Positions 16,200-27,085 of a stretch of 64,000 bases of DNA are shown here, piece after piece (the first letter of the stretch is position 1; each line of letters begins with the position of its first letter). The notes beneath the pieces were generated by a model. That model searched no databases, had not been told where the DNA came from, and was given only the letters and a program-made list of their open reading frames with translations. Both the position numbers and the translations under genes were made by a program. The DNA comes from an uncultured Pontibacter sp. (GTDB lineage Bacteria > Bacteroidota > Bacteroidia > Cytophagales > Hymenobacteraceae): contig NZ_CANLZM010000001.1 in the NCBI RefSeq assembly GCF_947495565.1, positions 124,001 through 188,000 of the forward strand, given 5' to 3'.

Positions 16200-16625
16200 T
16201 TACGCCGGAACAGTAATATCGGAGTGCAGCGCCTGGGCAATTTGCTGGTACTGGCCCTCCGAAATATGGTCGCGCAGAAACGTCATCACATCCTGAAAAG
16301 CATAAAACGCGTGGTCCAGCGTCGGGAAGTCGGCCTGGTCTGCGCCGGAGTCTTTGCTGCGGATAAACTCGAGCCACTCGTCCTCGTGCCGTATGCGCAC
16401 CGGTTCGTGCATCGAGAAGCCATCGTAGTAAATGCCTTTCCAGATAATGGGTAGCTGAGCGCCAAAATGGATCGCCTCACCTGTTGGGATGCGGTCGCGG
16501 ATAGCGTGCAGCACAGCTCTAAAGATACGCGATGCCTTGTTTTCGTCATCTATGCCCAGGTAAGTGCACAGCTCGTGCAGCCATGTTTTGCCGTCTTTCA
16601 GGTAATTCTCAAAATTCATTGCCAT
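16200..16625 (-). CDS. DUF2267 protein
   Basis: 141 residues, all helical, with the DUF2267 layout: 'YLKDGKTWLHELCTYLGIDDENKASRIFRAVLHAIRDRIPTGEAIHFGAQLPIIWKGIYYDGF' and 'AFYAFQDVMTFLRDHISEGQYQQIAQAL'. The family has a duplicated helical unit related to a DUF2267/HTH-like bundle. No enzymatic residues are known. It is often found near stress genes; here it is monocistronic with its own terminator. Confidence 0.85.
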   Translation of the reverse strand: MAMNFENYLKDGKTWLHELCTYLGIDDENKASRIFRAVLHAIRDRIPTGEAIHFGAQLPIIWKGIYYDGFSMHEPVRIRHEDEWLEFIRSKDSGADQADFPTLDHAFYAFQDVMTFLRDHISEGQYQQIAQALHSDITVPA

Positions 16626-17018
16626 AGTTTGTCTTCATTTTTAGATGGAACATACACTAATACAAAACGGGCACGCAGAAGCAGGGTTATGCAGGCAAAG
16701 TATAAAAGCCAGCTTAACTTAACAGCGGCTGCAGGCGTAGTATACTTTTCCGGAACTAGGGAAACTATACTCAAACCATGAAGTAAAGAATATATGGGTT
16801 TGGGCTACCGCAGTTTTATACTTTAAAGAATTATGCCGTAAATATTTTGGCGTGAGGCGGAATAAGCCTAATTTACGAAACGGCGTGCCCGGAAAAGGTG
16901 CTGCCGGTTTTCCTATTTGCAGCAATAATACCTGACCCTCTGGTGATCTTTTTTACAGACAAACACAGCTTTAACAGCAAAGCAAATTTCTTCTTTTACC
17001 ACATCAGCGAACGTTAAT
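16626..17018. other. Spacer with several AAGTATA words, no gene
   Basis: 393 bp without a credible frame. AAGTATA or TATACTT words occur at about 16698, 16740, 16768 and 16816, an example of the genome word described in the findings. A minus-strand frame (16719-16925) gives a product with no sign of being real. Confidence 0.4.
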
Positions 17019-17183
17019 ATGCAGAAGGCCATCTTGTTATTGTTCGCCGTTTTTGGTTTGCTATACTTTCTCTTCTATCCTTTTCTGAAGAATGTAGCCA
17101 GCCGCAAAAAGCTATTCCGGTGGTTTCTGATTATCTACGCCATCGCTGCCCTTGCCTCCACGGTAAGCTATTACTATCTGTAA
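17019..17183 (+). CDS. Small two-helix membrane protein (54 aa)
   Basis: ATG at 17019, TAA at 17181-17183. The product has two hydrophobic segments, 'AILLLFAVFGLLYFLFYPFL' and 'WFLIIYAIAALASTVSYYYL', joined by a basic turn ('KNVASRKKLFRW'), as expected for an inner-membrane hairpin. No family recognised. The clean hydrophobic/basic pattern argues for a real gene. It precedes gyrB by about 430 bp. Confidence 0.55.
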   Translation: MQKAILLLFAVFGLLYFLFYPFLKNVASRKKLFRWFLIIYAIAALASTVSYYYL

Positions 17184-19570
<2,387 letters not shown>

Positions 19571-19596
19571 CGCTTCGGTTTTAGCAAATATCTAAG

Positions 19597-19637
19597 AGCG
19601 GCGGCTATACTTTAAAGTATAGCCGCCGCTTTTTTTA
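19597..19637 (+). terminator. Perfect-palindrome terminator of gyrB
   Basis: AGCGGCGGCTATACTTT (19597-19613) is followed directly by its exact complement (19614-19630), a 34-nt perfect palindrome with no unpaired loop, then seven T. The centre contains the TATACTTTAAAGTATA word pair. Confidence 0.92.
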
Positions 19638-19746
19638 TGTTTAAAATGCCATATTTAGTTGCTGATGTTGGGAAGGTGCTCTGTGCAGATAAGCGTATGT
19701 TTGCGTTTATATAGCAGTTGGCACTTATATAGATTATATTAAACTA

Positions 19747-20136
19747 ATGGTACTTTTTGATTACATCTATTTTAGACTGGCACAATTCTTTTTCAAAAAG
19801 GACGGAGCAGCAGCTTACAGAGCAAACACTTTTTTAACTGTTATGCAGATGTTTCTGCTGCTTGAAATTTGTACTTTGCTTAACCGTTATCTGCTTCATA
19901 TTGATGTATCAAAGCCTGATATAGATTTAAGAATATTAGTAGCTGGCCCTGTTTTACTGTTAATGGCCTACAATAACTATAGGTATAAGCACAAATATCT
20001 GATATTTAGAGATAAATGGTATGACAAATCAACTGCGTATATAATAAAAGGTGTATTAGTCGTTTTAGCTCTTCTGTTTCCTTTTATATTGCTCTTTGCA
20101 ATGGTTGACAACCCACTATTTAACAGGCTTTTCTAA
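19747..20136 (+). CDS. Hypothetical three-helix membrane protein
   Basis: 129 residues with three predicted membrane helices: 'ANTFLTVMQMFLLLEICTLL', 'LRILVAGPVLLLMAYNNYRY', and 'GVLVVLALLFPFILLFAMV'. Basic loops lie between them ('RYKHKYLIFRDKWYDKST'). No catalytic motif. Small proteins of this pattern are frequent next to lipoprotein or orphan genes in Cytophagales. The codon use is AT-richer than in gyrB. Function unknown. Confidence 0.7.
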   Translation: MVLFDYIYFRLAQFFFKKDGAAAYRANTFLTVMQMFLLLEICTLLNRYLLHIDVSKPDIDLRILVAGPVLLLMAYNNYRYKHKYLIFRDKWYDKSTAYIIKGVLVVLALLFPFILLFAMVDNPLFNRLF

Positions 20137-20223
20137 AAAACAATAAGAAAAACATTCGCCAACCAAAGCTTTACGGCAGCTACGCCACTGCAAAACTCAG
20201 TCCGTTGAAGATAATTTAAAAGC

Positions 20224-20855
20224 ATGTTGAAGCCACTATACTTTAGACCTCTCATTCTTCTCTGCTTAATTTTCTTTGGGTGCAAGCAGGAATTTCCTGC
20301 TGTTAAAGTAGATATAGAAGATTACAAAAAGGTATAATAATATTGAAAAATGGTAGAGTGCTAAAGGGAATAGTTAATGAGGTAACGTTTCCACCAGAGT
20401 TGCAACTCGAATTAAACTCAATGGTAAGCTACGATATTGACTCTCTAAATCAAGTCTTGTACATCAACAACTATGCTAAGGACCTTCTAGCTATATCCAT
20501 TGACAACGGCCAAGTACTTCAAAGGTCAAGTTTAGAAGAAATTGACTACGATGGGACACATATTCATGGGAAACTGAAGAGAAGAGTTTTTCATGTTAAG
20601 AAATACAGAGATAAAGTGCTGCTTATCACTGATATGGATGTACTGGTTTATAATGAAAAATTACAGTTGCAGAAGAAGCTTTTAGATAGTGTGGCTGTAA
20701 AGAACCCAAGAATAATAAAAGGTTTTTTCGGTAGTTTTGATTATACTTTGGAAAAGGATTCTGTTAAGTTAATCTACAACATAGAATCCTATCGGTATGG
20801 ATTAAATGATTTGAGTAAGTCTGTCATAGTAGAAGATTACTCATTCAAGTTGTAG
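20224..20855 (+). pseudogene. Frameshifted lipoprotein of unknown function
   Basis: ATG at 20224 opens a lipoprotein signal ('LILLCLIFFGC', lipobox Cys20) that continues to 'EDYKKV' and stops at 20334-20336. The body continues in the other phase from about 20325, and the only start there is a poor TTG at 20343. Adding one A to the five-A run at 20326-20330 joins both parts into one protein of about 210 residues ('...EDYKKGIIILKNGRVLKG...'). The body (beta-rich, 'ISIDNGQVLQRSSLEEIDYDG', 'VLLITDMDVLVYNEKLQLQKKLL') looks like a beta-propeller or 6-bladed lipoprotein fragment. Either a real frameshift, a homopolymer sequencing error, or slippage. No family recognised. Confidence 0.65.
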
Positions 20856-21026
20856 AAAACCTATAAATACTAACAAAGACTCTAAGCGTAAAGCAGGTAT
20901 CGAAAAGAGTAAGTGTATAAATAAAAAAATCCCTAACATTACTGTAGCTGAGTCATAACTTGTCCCAAAGCGTAAAATCGATTTTAAGGTATGCTTTGCA
21001 AAAAACCTTTAATAGTTAAAAAGAAA

Positions 21027-21467
21027 ATGGAGCTTAAATCTCAAGCAAAAATACAAGTTCAAAGATCTATAGAAGAAGTCTTTGAAGGAATTGTAGATCC
21101 TGTAAAGATGACCAAGTACTTTATTTCGGAGAGTACCGGACGGCTAGAATCAGGAAAAGAAGTAATCTGGAAATTTCCTGAATTTGCTGACAAATTTCCT
21201 GTTAAAAATATTAAAATTGAAGATAATCGCTCAGTATCGTTTGTTTGGGATCCGGAAACTGTGGTAACTATCACATTAGAAACCTTACCTGACCAAAGCA
21301 CGCTGGTAAGAGTTAATGAAAACGGAAAGAAGTTTAGCGAAGAAAATATAAAATGGGCTTTAGGAAATACTGAGGGGTGGGCAAATTTCCTGGCCTGTAT
21401 GAAAGCTTATTTAGAGTATGGAGTGCAACTTAGAAAAGGTGCATTTGATTTTATGAGGAAAGACTAA
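21027..21467 (+). CDS. SRPBCC/AHSA1-like START-superfamily protein
   Basis: The frame begins at 20991, but the ATG at 21027 ('MELKSQAKIQVQRSIEEVFEGIVDP') matches the family's usual N-terminus. Product 146 residues. The helix-grip fold is recognisable from 'IQVQRSIEEVFEGIVDPVKMTKYFI', 'GKEVIWKFPEFADKFPVKNIKIEDNRSVSFVWD' and the C-terminal helix 'NTEGWANFLACMKAYLEYG'. AHSA1-like proteins bind hydrophobic ligands or assist chaperones; function here unknown. It stands alone. Confidence 0.8.
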   Translation: MELKSQAKIQVQRSIEEVFEGIVDPVKMTKYFISESTGRLESGKEVIWKFPEFADKFPVKNIKIEDNRSVSFVWDPETVVTITLETLPDQSTLVRVNENGKKFSEENIKWALGNTEGWANFLACMKAYLEYGVQLRKGAFDFMRKD

Positions 21468-21560
21468 TATCCTTTACCTCATCAAATGAAGGAATTCCTA
21501 AAATAGAAGTATGATATCTTTATATGGGCAATGCTCCGGCTACTTCACAGAAGCGCTTCA

Positions 21561-21959
21561 ATGAAGAAAAAGATAAGTTTCAGGTCAACGTTATTGTTCA
21601 AGCTGTTGCCATTGTTCCTGTTTGCATCGGCTCTAAATATTTTGCTGGTCTTCTTGAAAACAAGTATAAGGCCGGTCGCTACTTTTACGAGCTGCCCTCC
21701 GGCACATGGTTGCTTTGCGGGCGCTACTGTTGAACTTTGGGGCAACAAAAGCTTTAAGTACCACTACGCTGATTGCCTTACAAACAGAAGCTTTGAAGGT
21801 AAATGGAGGGCCGAGGCGGATACGCTTATCTTAAATGATGCGCCAGGGTTCGGAAACACCAAGTATGTCATTTCTAAAGATAGTACACTCAAGCCCTTAC
21901 ACTTTAAACGGCCAACCTACTACCTGGCCAAACCACTGGCATCCGCTAAAAACGAATAG
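21561..21959 (+). CDS. Hypothetical membrane-anchored/secreted protein
   Basis: The frame opens at 21531 (MLRLLHRSAS...), but the ATG at 21561 gives a standard signal or anchor, 'MKKKISFRSTLLFKLLPLFLFASALN', so I prefer it (132 residues). The mature part is small and beta-rich: 'VELWGNKSFKYHYADCLTNRSFEGKWRAEADTLILND'. That resembles the lipocalin-like small domains in Bacteroidota hypotheticals ('GKW...DTLILN'). Function unknown. Confidence 0.6.
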   Translation: MKKKISFRSTLLFKLLPLFLFASALNILLVFLKTSIRPVATFTSCPPAHGCFAGATVELWGNKSFKYHYADCLTNRSFEGKWRAEADTLILNDAPGFGNTKYVISKDSTLKPLHFKRPTYYLAKPLASAKNE

Positions 21960-22273
21960 CAAGCCTGCGCATTATTCTCGCTTAGTAAAGTTCTAAATCA
22001 CCTCCTCCAATTAAACCTTTCTCCTCAAACCTACTCTAAGAAGCCAGAAGCGCCTAAAAGTATACTTCCGAACGCCATGTATTTACATCGCTATACTTGG
22101 AAGTATGAATTTTATAGGAGCTTGGCTTGTTAAAAGAGCACAAAAGGCGCTAAAACGTGAGAAATAGCATTCTTTAACTTTTTAACCGCTATTTTAGGGC
22201 CGGAAAAGATAAGTATTTATCTGCCCGGTATTGATCTTTACTTTATAACCTTAAACAACCTTCTAAGAAGAGC
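21960..22273. other. Gene-free spacer before the M13 peptidase
   Basis: 314 bp, no frame and no strong hairpin. AGTATA/TATACTT words occur at about 22060 and 22086. Expected to contain the promoter of the peptidase gene. Confidence 0.4.
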
Positions 22274-24325
22274 ATGTCGAACTGGAAAAATCACCTCCGA
22301 CTACTACTTTTCGGGGCTGCTGTGCTGTATGGCGCAGAAGCTACCGCCCAGCAAAAAGCTGACACCAAAACGCCATTCATCGATAAGTCCAACATGGACC
22401 TGTCGGTAAAGCCAGGCGATGACTTTTATACTTACGCCAGTGGCGCGTGGCTCAAAAGCAACCCGGTTCCTGCCAAGGAAACCCGTTGGGGAAGCTTTAA
22501 CTTACTGCGTGATTTCAACATACAGGCTGTAAAAAACCTTCTGGACGAGGCAGCCGCCGACAAAAACGCAGCTGCAGGCTCTGTTAACAAGCGTGTAGGC
22601 GATTTCTACGCCGCCGCCATGGACAGCGCCGCCATTGATAAACTGGGTTACAAGCCTATCAAAAAAGACCTGAAGAGAGCCGGCAAGGTGAAGAACATTC
22701 AGGGCGTTTTAAACGAAGTGGCCTACCAGAGAACAACTGGCGTAGGCTCTCCGATGTTCGGTTTCTATGTAGGCCAGGACCGCAAGGACCCGAATACGAT
22801 GATCCCGCAGTTTAGCCAGGGCGGCACCACATTGCCAGACCGCGACTACTACCTGAAAAACGATGCGCGAAATCAGAAGATTCAGGAAGCGTACAAGACC
22901 TACATCACCAAGCTGTTTACGCTAACCGGAACATCCGAGAAAGAGGCGAAGCAGAACGCAGAAACCATCTTTAACCTGGAGAAGAAGATGGCCGAGGCGC
23001 AGATGGCGCGTGTAGAGATGCGCGACCCATACAAAACCTACAACAAATTTGCCGTAGCAGACTTCAGCAAAACCACCTCTAACATAGACTGGCAGCCGCT
23101 GATGGCGCAGATGAAGGTAACCGGCGAAGACACTATTTTGGTGAATAACCCGAAATTCTTTGCTGAGCTGAACGACCTGCTGAAAGCAACCCCGATCACT
23201 GACTGGCAGACTTACCTGCAGTGGAATGTGCTGAAATCAGCAGCGCCATACCTGAGCACTCCGTTTGAAGATGCAAACTTCGCGTTTACGCAGGCTCTGA
23301 GCGGACAAAAAGTACAGACGCCACGTTGGCAGCGCATGTCGCAGCTGACAGACCGCACCATTGGCGAACTGTTAGGCCAGCTGTATGTGAAGGAGCATTT
23401 TAAGCCGGAGGCGAAAGCCAGAATGAATGAGTTGATCGCAAACCTGATCAAGGCTTACGAAATCCGTATTAATGGCCTGGACTGGATGAGCGCCGAGACA
23501 AAAGAGAAAGCATTGGCTAAGCTGCACGCTTTCCGCCCGAAAGTTGGTTACCCTGACAAGTGGAAAGATTACGAAGGTCTGGCGATTAGCCGCAATGCCT
23601 TCTTCCAGAACGTGCGCAACGCCGGTGCATGGGGCTACAACGAGATGGTGGACCAGCTGGGCAAACCAGTTGACCGTGAGCGTTGGGGCATGACGCCTCC
23701 GACTGTTAACGCTTACTACAGCCCGGTTATGAACGAGATCGTGTTCCCGGCAGGTATCCTGCAGTTCCCGTTCTTCGACCCGAATGCGGATGACGCGGTG
23801 AACTACGGTGGTATCGGTGCTGTAATCGGCCACGAAATTTCTCACGGCTTCGACGACTCCGGTAGCCAGTACGACAAAGACGGTACGCTGCGCAACTGGT
23901 GGACAGAAACCGACCGCGCCAAGTTCGACGAAAAAGCTAAAACACTGCAGGAGCAGTACGATGCTTACACGGTGCTGGATAGCGTGCACGTAAACGGTAA
24001 GCTGACTTTAGGTGAGAACATCGGTGACTTGGGCGGCCTTAACGCTGCTTACGAAGCCTTTAAAATGACAGAGCAAGGGCAGTCTAACGAGAAGATCGAC
24101 GGCTTTACGCCAGATCAGCGTTTCTTCCTGGCTTGGGCACAGGTTTGGAGAGGTAACATCCTTCCGGAAGCTGCCGCACAGCAAATCGTAACCGATCCGC
24201 ACTCTCCGGGGCAGTTCAGAACTGTTGGCCCTGTAGTAAACATGGATGCTTGGTACGAAGCCTTTAATGTGCAGCCTGGCGATAAGCTTTACAAAGCACC
24301 AGAAGACAGAATCAGACTCTGGTAA
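22274..24325 (+). CDS. pepO: M13-family zinc metallopeptidase (PepO/neprilysin-like)
   Basis: 683 residues. A signal peptide ends at 'GAEATAQQ' (~26). The N-terminal M13 domain begins 'SVKPGDDFYTYASGAWLKSNPVPAKETRWGSF', and the C-terminal catalytic domain has HExxH at His520-Glu521-His524 ('VIGHEISHGFDDSGSQYDKDG'). The third zinc ligand Glu is in 'LGENIGDLGGLNAAYEAF', and 'NAYYSPVMNEIVFPAGILQFPFF' and 'PDQRFFLAWAQVWR' are also typical. It cleaves oligopeptides in the periplasm or outside the cell. The symbol is a family name; substrate range unknown. Monocistronic, with a strong terminator. Confidence 0.93.
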   Translation: MSNWKNHLRLLLFGAAVLYGAEATAQQKADTKTPFIDKSNMDLSVKPGDDFYTYASGAWLKSNPVPAKETRWGSFNLLRDFNIQAVKNLLDEAAADKNAAAGSVNKRVGDFYAAAMDSAAIDKLGYKPIKKDLKRAGKVKNIQGVLNEVAYQRTTGVGSPMFGFYVGQDRKDPNTMIPQFSQGGTTLPDRDYYLKNDARNQKIQEAYKTYITKLFTLTGTSEKEAKQNAETIFNLEKKMAEAQMARVEMRDPYKTYNKFAVADFSKTTSNIDWQPLMAQMKVTGEDTILVNNPKFFAELNDLLKATPITDWQTYLQWNVLKSAAPYLSTPFEDANFAFTQALSGQKVQTPRWQRMSQLTDRTIGELLGQLYVKEHFKPEAKARMNELIANLIKAYEIRINGLDWMSAETKEKALAKLHAFRPKVGYPDKWKDYEGLAISRNAFFQNVRNAGAWGYNEMVDQLGKPVDRERWGMTPPTVNAYYSPVMNEIVFPAGILQFPFFDPNADDAVNYGGIGAVIGHEISHGFDDSGSQYDKDGTLRNWWTETDRAKFDEKAKTLQEQYDAYTVLDSVHVNGKLTLGENIGDLGGLNAAYEAFKMTEQGQSNEKIDGFTPDQRFFLAWAQVWRGNILPEAAAQQIVTDPHSPGQFRTVGPVVNMDAWYEAFNVQPGDKLYKAPEDRIRLW

Positions 24326-24353
24326 CCTTATTGTGACCAAGTATAAATTGATG

Positions 24354-24389
24354 AGAAGCCGCTCTGGAAGTATAACCAGAGCGGCTTCT
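24354..24389 (+). terminator. Terminator of the M13 peptidase gene
   Basis: AGAAGCCGCTCTGG (24354-24367) pairs with CCAGAGCGGCTTCT (24376-24389), loop of 8 nt, followed by TTGTTTTTT. Confidence 0.92.
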
Positions 24390-24548
24390 TTGTTTTTTGA
24401 GCATGCCGTAAGTTGCACGTTATCGTAAATGTGGCTATACTTCTGCAATATTTTAATCGCTTTCTGCGGGAGCAGAAAAGGATGTCTTAGCCGGTAATTC
24501 ACCTCCTTAGACAAGGCTACGATAAGATACAAGTTTACAACCAGCTAA

Positions 24549-24685
24549 CCTGCCGCGAGTTTTCAACTTGGGGATTCCTATGGGGCAAGCTTTCAGCTTG
24601 CATTGCCCTCAGAAGGCTCGATTTATACTTTTGCAAGCTGAAAACTTGCCCCATTATAAGCCACAAGATGCAATCTTGCGGCAGG
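24549..24685. repeat. Nested inverted repeat (REP-like), gene-free
   Basis: Two pairs of arms share one centre. Inner arms: GGGGCAAGCTTTCAGCTTGCA (24582-24602) against the complement at 24632-24652, one mismatch in 21. Outer arms: 24549-24570 (starts CCTGCCGCGAG) against 24664-24685, about 18 of 22 matching. The whole can fold as one long hairpin of ~137 nt. The CAAGCTGAAA-type sequence resembles interspersed palindromic elements. No coding. Confidence 0.8.
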
Positions 24686-24733
24686 AATAAAATGTGTCCT
24701 AATGGTAGCTTTTGATATGGAGGGGTCAGGGTA

Positions 24734-24865
24734 AATGCCGCCAACTTAAGCGTTTAAGTTTGCCGTTGTTACGTGTTCTGACCAACAACTTGCTGGTCAG
24801 AAGACACAGCAAGGGCGACTGCTTTACTGGATGCAACCCGAGATATTTCTTAAGTTGACGGCATT
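24734..24865. mobile_element. Candidate MITE: 132-bp element with 17-bp terminal inverted repeats
   Basis: Ends AATGCCGCCAACTTAAG (24734-24750) and CTTAAGTTGACGGCATT (24849-24865) match at 16 of 17 positions as inverted repeats. Inside is a perfect 9-bp stem, TTCTGACCA/TGGTCAGAA (about 24776-24802). No coding capacity. The termini look like those of an IS, so this may be a non-autonomous derivative. No clear target duplication seen. Confidence 0.55.
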
Positions 24866-25018
24866 GCAGCCAGGGGTAGTTAGATAATTTAAAAGGCACA
24901 CGCTAACGCCCGCTACAAAGTATAAAGTACAGCTTCAGCCATTGCTTATCCACCAAATCACCGACTGCATTGTGCACCAAAGTATGAAAAGCCTTATTTT
25001 TACAAAAAATCTGAAGAT

Positions 25019-25861
25019 ATGAGCAAAGCTAACTGGATAACGGTCAAAGAATACGAAGATATCACCTATAAAAAATCCGGAGGAGTGGCCCGGATTGCCT
25101 TTAACCGCCCGAATGTGCGCAACGCGTTTCGCCCTAAAACAGTGGCGGAGCTTTTCGAGGCTTTCCTGGATGCCCGTGAGGATACTTCTATTGGCGTAGT
25201 ACTGTTCTCTGCCGAAGGTCCTTCCACTAAAGATGGGATTTATTCTTTCTGTAGCGGCGGCGACCAGAACGCACGCGGCCACCAAGGCTATGTGGATGAG
25301 GCAGGTATGCCGCGTCTTAACATTCTGGAGGTGCAGCGCCTGATCCGTTTTATGCCGAAGGTGGTTATTGCCGTGGTACCGGGCTGGGCTGTTGGTGGCG
25401 GCCATAGCTTGCACGTAGTCTGCGACCTGACGCTGGCTAGCAAAGAGCACGCAATCTTTAAGCAAACCGATGCCGATGTAACTAGTTTTGACGGTGGTTA
25501 CGGTTCTGCTTACCTGGCCAAAATGGTAGGGCAGAAGCGCGCTCGTGAGATCTTCTTCCTGGGCAGAAACTATTCCGCACAAGATGCTTATGACATGGGT
25601 ATGGTAAATGCCGTTATTCCGCACGATGAGCTGGAGGATACTGCATACGAATGGGCACAGGAGATTCTAGCGAAATCACCAACTTCTATTAAAATGCTAA
25701 AATTTGCTTTTAACCTGACAGATGATGGTATGGTAGGGCAGCAGGTGTTTGCCGGTGAAGCCACCAGGCTGGCATACATGACCGAGGAAGCCAAGGAAGG
25801 CCGCAACGCTTTCCTGGAGAAGCGAAAACCAGATTTCTCAGACATTAAATGGATTCCGTAA
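25019..25861 (+). CDS. menB: 1,4-dihydroxy-2-naphthoyl-CoA synthase
   Basis: 280 residues, crotonase superfamily. Oxyanion-hole loops 'YSFCSGGDQNARGHQGY' and 'VVPGWAVGGGHSLHVVCDLTLAS' and the MenB-specific 'QTDADVTSFDGGYGSAYLAKMVGQKRAREIFFLGRNYSAQDAYDMGMVN' assign it firmly. The C-terminal 'EGRNAFLEKRKPDFSDIKWIP' is the MenB signature. It closes the naphthoquinone ring in menaquinone (vitamin K2) synthesis. No other men gene is nearby; single-gene unit convergent with the helicase gene. Confidence 0.96.
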   Translation: MSKANWITVKEYEDITYKKSGGVARIAFNRPNVRNAFRPKTVAELFEAFLDAREDTSIGVVLFSAEGPSTKDGIYSFCSGGDQNARGHQGYVDEAGMPRLNILEVQRLIRFMPKVVIAVVPGWAVGGGHSLHVVCDLTLASKEHAIFKQTDADVTSFDGGYGSAYLAKMVGQKRAREIFFLGRNYSAQDAYDMGMVNAVIPHDELEDTAYEWAQEILAKSPTSIKMLKFAFNLTDDGMVGQQVFAGEATRLAYMTEEAKEGRNAFLEKRKPDFSDIKWIP

Positions 25862-25882
25862 CAGGAGGAAGTATGCGTATAA

Positions 25883-25920
25883 ACAAAAACAGGCGAACCG
25901 AGAGGCTCGCCTGTTTTTGT
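25883..25920. terminator. Bidirectional terminator between menB and the helicase gene
   Basis: A perfect 14-bp stem ACAAAAACAGGCGA (25883-25896) with its complement at 25907-25920, T-runs on both strands. Confidence 0.92.
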
Positions 25921-25942
25921 TTATACCTGTTTTTATACTTTG

Positions 25943-27085
25943 TTAAAATCCAGCCAGGTCAATTTCATCTGTCGGCGTCATGGGTACGCGCTTGCCCATC
26001 TTTTTCTGAATCACTTTAAAATGATGCTCCTCGTCTGGCGAGATAAGGGAAATAGCTTCTCCGGAGGCTTCTGCGCGTCCGGTACGGCCAATGCGGTGTA
26101 CGTAGTCTTTAGGTGAGCGGGGCAGTTCGTAATTAATGACGTGCGGCAGAAACTTAATGTCGATACCGCGAGAAGCCAAATCGGTAGCCACCAGCACACG
26201 CACTTTGCCGGCCTTAAACTGGCGCAGCGCCTCGGTTCTGGCTCCCTGGCTTTTGTCGCCATGAAAAGCAGCGGCCTCTACACCGTTCTTCACCAGTTTG
26301 CCTACTACGTTGTTAGCCGTGCGGATGGAAGATGTAAACACCAGCACCTGCTGCATATCGCCCTGCTTTATAAGGTAGCGCAGCAGCGGGCCTTTGCGCT
26401 CCGCCGCCACCTGATAGGCTATCTGGTTTATCAGCTCAGGCACTACAGCCTCTTCTTCAATTTTAATCTTAACCGGGTTGTGCAGAACATCGGCTACTAC
26501 AAAAGCCACCTCCTCGTGCAGCGTGGCAGAGAAAAGTATGTTTTGGCGTTTGGCGGGTAGCAAAGAGAATATTTTGTCAACCTCCTCCTTAAAACCCAGG
26601 TTCAGCATTTTATCGGCTTCATCCAGCACTAGCACCTCTACCTCAGCAAGTTGCACCGCCTTGTGCTCTACCAGGTCAAGCAGTCGGCCGGGCGTAGCAA
26701 TAAGTACATCAGTGCCGTGCAGCTTCATCATTTGCGGGTTTATGGATACGCCCCCGAACACCGCCATAGATTTTACCTGCCTCGGCAGCTCTGTGGCAAA
26801 GGAGCGGATCACTTCATTTACCTGCACCGCCAGCTCTCTGGTTGGCACCAGCACCAGCACAGGTACGGCTCTGCCGGCAGCAGGACTTTTGCGTTGCAGC
26901 ATCTCCAGAATTGGCAGCACATAACCCGCCGTTTTACCCGAGCCTGTTTGCGCTAGACCAAGTATATCTTTGCCTTGCAGCATAGCAGGTATGGCTTCTT
27001 TCTGGATAGGGTACGGCTGCGTGTACTGCTGCGCTTCTACAGCTTTAACTAAAGGTGCCGATAAGCCAAGAGATGAAAAGGACAT
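25943..27085 (-). CDS. DEAD-box RNA helicase, RhlE-like
   Basis: 380 residues, shorter than most as it lacks a basic C-terminal tail. All motifs present: Q motif ('FSSLGLSAPLVKAVEAQQYTQPYPIQKEAIP'), Walker A 'AQTGSGKT', Ia 'PTRELAVQ', 'DEADKML', 'SAT', 'VFTSS', 'ATDLASRGIDI' and 'HRIGRTGRAE'. An ATP-dependent RNA duplex unwinder likely serving RNA decay or ribosome biogenesis. Convergent with menB; no operon partners. Confidence 0.93.
   Translation of the reverse strand: MSFSSLGLSAPLVKAVEAQQYTQPYPIQKEAIPAMLQGKDILGLAQTGSGKTAGYVLPILEMLQRKSPAAGRAVPVLVLVPTRELAVQVNEVIRSFATELPRQVKSMAVFGGVSINPQMMKLHGTDVLIATPGRLLDLVEHKAVQLAEVEVLVLDEADKMLNLGFKEEVDKIFSLLPAKRQNILFSATLHEEVAFVVADVLHNPVKIKIEEEAVVPELINQIAYQVAAERKGPLLRYLIKQGDMQQVLVFTSSIRTANNVVGKLVKNGVEAAAFHGDKSQGARTEALRQFKAGKVRVLVATDLASRGIDIKFLPHVINYELPRSPKDYVHRIGRTGRAEASGEAISLISPDEEHHFKVIQKKMGKRVPMTPTDEIDLAGF

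Noticed and set aside
15686..16240. 184-codon minus-strand frame overlapping the Cys-rich membrane protein
   Set aside because: Pro/Ala/Arg-rich translation with no pattern; the overlapping frame starting at 16092 has a clear helix and conserved-looking Cys segment.
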